Shown here: positions 7,141 to 9,023 of the stretch, piece after piece
Layout of the letters: the number at the start of each line of letters is the position of its first letter
How positions within the stretch are numbered: position 1 is the stretch's first letter
Assembly: GCA_030689845.1 (NCBI GenBank)
Contig: JAUYHV010000072.1
Coordinates: forward strand, 1 to 9,023
Direction: 5' to 3'
Length of the DNA stretch: 9,023 bases
Source: Dehalococcoidia bacterium
GTDB lineage: Bacteria; Chloroflexota; Dehalococcoidia; JACQUA01
The notes under the pieces: model-generated
Databases searched by the model: none
Seen by the model: the letters and a program-made list of their open reading frames with translations, nothing else
Told to the model about the DNA's origin: nothing
Translations under genes and position numbers: made by a program

Positions 7141-8352
7141 TCACTTGATTATCCCGAATTTTTTCTGCAGCTGGAGGGGATAATCAACGACTTCAGGAGG
7201 AGAGTCCAGGAGTTCCTTGACAACTTCCAGTATGTCGTCTCCATAGTTCATGGTGTAAACGGGAGTTATGGTCTTTTTCACAAGGTCGTCAAACTTGGGG
7301 TCCTTTTCCATTTTTTTTACGGCGTCAATCAAAATGTTCCTTATATTGTCAGGTGTTCCCGGAGGGGCACCCAGCCACCTGTCCAGCGCCGAACCTGGAG
7401 CTGCCCAGCCCCTATAAGCATCCCATGGGACCCCTTTTATACCCTTGTCCATGAGCATATTTGCCATCACGGGCACATCCGGGTAATCGGGCCGCGGCGG
7501 CCACTTGCCCTTTGCCAGCGAACCCATCTGGCCTATTACCTCGATCAAACCTTCCGCCTTGAGCCTTTCAGGAATGGAGGCATCGGCAGTGCCGAACATG
7601 TCTATCTCACGCCGCTGGAGAGCAAGCTCCAGTTCCGATGTTCCGCCAAAACCCAGTATCCACCGTACATTCCATCCAAGGAATTCCCTGCCCCACAAGG
7701 GCATGGCCTGCCAGCTTTCGGTACCCTCTCTGCTGCCAACCACCACGGGCTCGGCGCTGGGGTTAGTCAGCCGCGGCAAAGCCTCCTTGTGAATGAAAAG
7801 AAGCGACTCGGCCCGGGAAAGGCTGTCGATGAATTTTATATTTCTCAGGTCGTACCTAACGATATCCAGACCGATTCTCTGGTTATTTAAACTTGAAGAG
7901 GCTCCTGCAACCAGGGTCATGCCATCCGGCTTTGTTTTTTCAACAATATTGTTTATAGCTACGGTTCCGGAGCCGCCGGGCACGTTGCGGATGACAACCC
8001 TGGGGTTTCCAGGAATATATTTGGGCAGGAACATTCCAATGGCCCGCGCGTGCATGTCCGTCGGCCCACCCGCTGCCGAACCGACCACCATTTCAATGGT
8101 CTTCCCCTCGTAATACGGCCTGGTTTCCGGCCTGGGCGTTGCCGCCGGTTCCGGAGGCCGCGTGGGCGCGGCTGTCGGCCGCACCGGTGCCGGTGTCGCC
8201 TTTGTTTCAACCCTGGGAGTTTCCACCGGAACAGGCGCCCTGACAGTGGGCGCGGGCACCGGTGTTCCTGCCGGCTGGGAATCGCATCCAACTACCAACC
8301 CCGAAAGGAATAATAAGGCTAATGAAATCCCGATAAAAATCTTCATAAACAA
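7141..8352 (-). CDS. TctC/Bug-family solute-binding lipoprotein
   Basis: This is an extracytoplasmic binding protein of the Bug (TctC) type, which in tripartite tricarboxylate transporters captures small carboxylates or amides. A hydrophobic signal segment (5-21) ends in the lipobox VVGC, so Cys23 would be lipidated and the protein anchored to the membrane. Residues 24-79 form a Pro/Thr/Ala/Val-rich linker. The Bug domain starts near 80, with YYEGKTIEMVV, then AGGPTD (94-99) and NVPGGSG (123-129), which normally contact the ligand, and ends with APPGTPDNIRNIL and a charged helix. At 403 aa it is longer than the usual 320 or so because of the linker. TTG at 8352 is seven bases from AGGTGG, while ATG at 8346 (third codon) is 13 bases away, so either may be used. 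No TctA or TctB is in view. The ligand is unknown. Confidence 0.88.
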   Translation of the reverse strand: MFMKIFIGISLALLFLSGLVVGCDSQPAGTPVPAPTVRAPVPVETPRVETKATPAPVRPTAAPTRPPEPAATPRPETRPYYEGKTIEMVVGSAAGGPTDMHARAIGMFLPKYIPGNPRVVIRNVPGGSGTVAINNIVEKTKPDGMTLVAGASSSLNNQRIGLDIVRYDLRNIKFIDSLSRAESLLFIHKEALPRLTNPSAEPVVVGSREGTESWQAMPLWGREFLGWNVRWILGFGGTSELELALQRREIDMFGTADASIPERLKAEGLIEVIGQMGSLAKGKWPPRPDYPDVPVMANMLMDKGIKGVPWDAYRGWAAPGSALDRWLGAPPGTPDNIRNILIDAVKKMEKDPKFDDLVKKTITPVYTMNYGDDILEVVKELLDSPPEVVDYPLQLQKKFGIIK

Positions 8353-8359
8353 TTAACAA

Positions 8360-8365
8360 CCACCT
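8360..8365 (-). promoter_or_regulatory. Ribosome binding site deciding the start of the binding-lipoprotein gene
   Basis: On the minus strand AGGTGG lies seven bases before the TTG at 8352 and 13 bases before the ATG at 8346. An AGGAG at 8368-8372 is farther away. The spacing favours TTG, while start-codon preference favours ATG. The protein differs by only two residues (Met-Phe). Confidence 0.45.
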
Positions 8366-8600
8366 TTCTCCTGAATTTTCAAATTAAAAGTACCCGTGCC
8401 TCCCGTAAATGTCAGCAAGCCCATGGGGCCAAATCAAGTATATTTTTGCAAACCTCCTTTCGCCACTAATGATAATTACCGCTCAGAAAATCGGGGGTAT
8501 TCAGGGGACCCGCAGGAATAATAACACTCCGCATAACCGGCTGGCAATGGATCACAGCGGCAGTGTCAGTCAGCGTTGATGCAGTTATTGCGCGATGAAT
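8366..8600. other. Intergenic stretch without a supported gene
   Basis: This is presumably the upstream region of the minus-strand lipoprotein gene. A TATACT hexamer on the minus strand (8437-8442) could be its -10 box, but the -35 match (TGGCGA, 8460-8465) is poor. An AAAGGAGGT on the minus strand (about 8454-8462) is followed only by reading frames of about 17 to 23 codons. I see no RNA gene or strong repeat. Confidence 0.3.
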
Positions 8601-8816
8601 TTATTTTTTTAATCGTTCGATTTCTTGGTTTATCTCATCAATTACTTCTTTGTTCATTATAACTTTCTTATATCCAGCTTTAGACGAAAAAACATAAAAT
8701 ACTTTGCCCCCGTACTCTTTCATGAACTTTTCATGAGTTTCTTGTTGAAGCCTTTTCTCTTTAAAAATCTGAGAGAGTTGAATGCCTTGATTTGCAGGTT
8801 TTACCTGTATCCCAAT
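8601..8816 (-). pseudogene. C-terminal fragment of an unidentified protein, 5' end lost
   Basis: An open frame of 71 codons ends at TAA (8601-8603) and runs back to an in-frame TGA (8817-8819). It has no ATG, GTG or TTG before the internal Met at codon 33, so the N-terminus is missing. The predicted peptide is rich in Lys and Glu, with a globular-looking piece GGKVFYVFSSKAGYKKVIM and the helical tail EVIDEINQEIERLKK, and it looks like a real protein end. The DNA is clearly richer in A+T than the genes to the left. The frame closes where IS630-like sequence begins on the other strand, as expected if recombination cut the gene. I do not recognise the family. Confidence 0.45.
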
Positions 8817-9023
8817 TCACACCTACCAGCGCATCGTAGCTCAATTTGGTTGAACGGTGGTTTGGAGAGATAACCCGTAAACGCATCCGGTGTGGTTCCT
8901 TCAATAGCACCCATGAACTTATACAGGCTATTGATGAATACATCAAGATAACGAATGAAAATCCCAAACCCTTTGTTTGGACAAAAAAGGTCGATACCAT
9001 CCTGGACAAGATAAGCTGTTGTA
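8811..9023 (+). pseudogene. IS630-family transposase, C-terminal remnant (runs off the window)
   Basis: The plus-strand frame reads FTPTSAS, stop, then LNLVERWFGEITRKRIR, ending with NENPKPFVWTKK and DTILDKI. This matches the C-terminal part of IS630/Tc1-like DDE transposases, where the usual text is FTPTSASWLNxVERWF, and the Glu of LNLVE (codon 8852-8854) is the third catalytic acid. The normal Trp codon is TAG here (8837-8839), one G-to-A change away. The first two catalytic Asp residues and the whole N-terminal half are absent to the left of 8811, and no inverted-repeat end is seen. It is therefore an inactive relic. The true 3' end lies past the window edge. Confidence 0.8.

Noticed and set aside
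7135..7890. Plus-strand open frame of 251 codons
   Set aside because: It is antisense to the clear Bug-domain lipoprotein gene, and the translated protein has no family features.
8342..8460. Leader peptide candidates on the minus strand upstream of the lipoprotein gene (17 and 23 codons)
   Set aside because: An AAAGGAGGT is present, but spacing to the possible starts is poor and no attenuator structure follows.
8475..8598. Short plus-strand frame with a hydrophobic peptide (GWQWITAAVSVSVDAVIAR)
   Set aside because: It resembles the end of a membrane segment, but about 40 codons with no start signal or family match is too little to call a gene remnant.
8625..8873. Plus-strand open frame of 82 codons
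   Set aside because: It crosses from the AT-rich fragment into the IS630 remnant in a frame different from the transposase. The hydrophobic look comes from AT-rich antisense DNA.
8761..9009. Minus-strand open frame of 82 codons
   Set aside because: It is antisense to the recognisable IS630 C-terminal coding sequence.
1..9023. CRISPR array, tRNA, rRNA
   Set aside because: No regularly spaced repeats, cloverleaf or ribosomal RNA sequence was seen on reading both strands.

Overview
The window looks like chromosomal DNA from an anaerobic or subsurface bacterium. My best guess is Chloroflexota, class Dehalococcoidia, with a clostridial Firmicute as the alternative. The guess rests on the style of the DNA gyrase B protein and on a solute-binding lipoprotein whose lipid anchor is followed by a long Pro/Thr/Ala linker. 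No marker here settles the taxonomy.

Layout, left to right. Positions 47-3908 (+) hold a tight two-gene unit of the hydantoinase / 5-oxoprolinase / acetone carboxylase superfamily. The hyuA-like gene is split into two open frames by one in-frame amber codon (779-781), at a site where the family normally has Gln. The hyuB-like gene starts 4 bases after it. Positions 3909-4109 carry a cluster of RNA hairpins and then a strong promoter. Positions 4110-6035 (+) encode a complete GyrB that appears to be read from a leaderless mRNA. Positions 6094-6891 (+) encode an alpha/beta hydrolase with a complete catalytic triad. Positions 6892-7140 are a convergent intergenic region with a terminator. Positions 7141-8352 (-) encode a TctC/Bug-type periplasmic or surface binding lipoprotein. 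Positions 8353-8600 hold nothing convincing. From 8601 to the end the DNA is mosaic: an AT-rich C-terminal gene fragment on the minus strand abuts the C-terminal remnant of an IS630-family transposase on the plus strand, which carries its own in-frame amber codon.

How the genes relate. HyuA and HyuB normally form one ATP-dependent enzyme acting on a cyclic amide or a ketone, and the binding lipoprotein could capture a small organic acid or amide outside the cell, so a catabolic theme is possible. The lipoprotein is convergent, has no TctA/TctB membrane partners in view, and its link to hyuAB is inference only. GyrB and the hydrolase look like ordinary chromosomal genes. I do not see a clear new multi-gene system. 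The points most worth a second look are the amber codon in hyuA, the leaderless gyrB start, the hairpin cluster before gyrB and the broken mobile DNA at the right edge.
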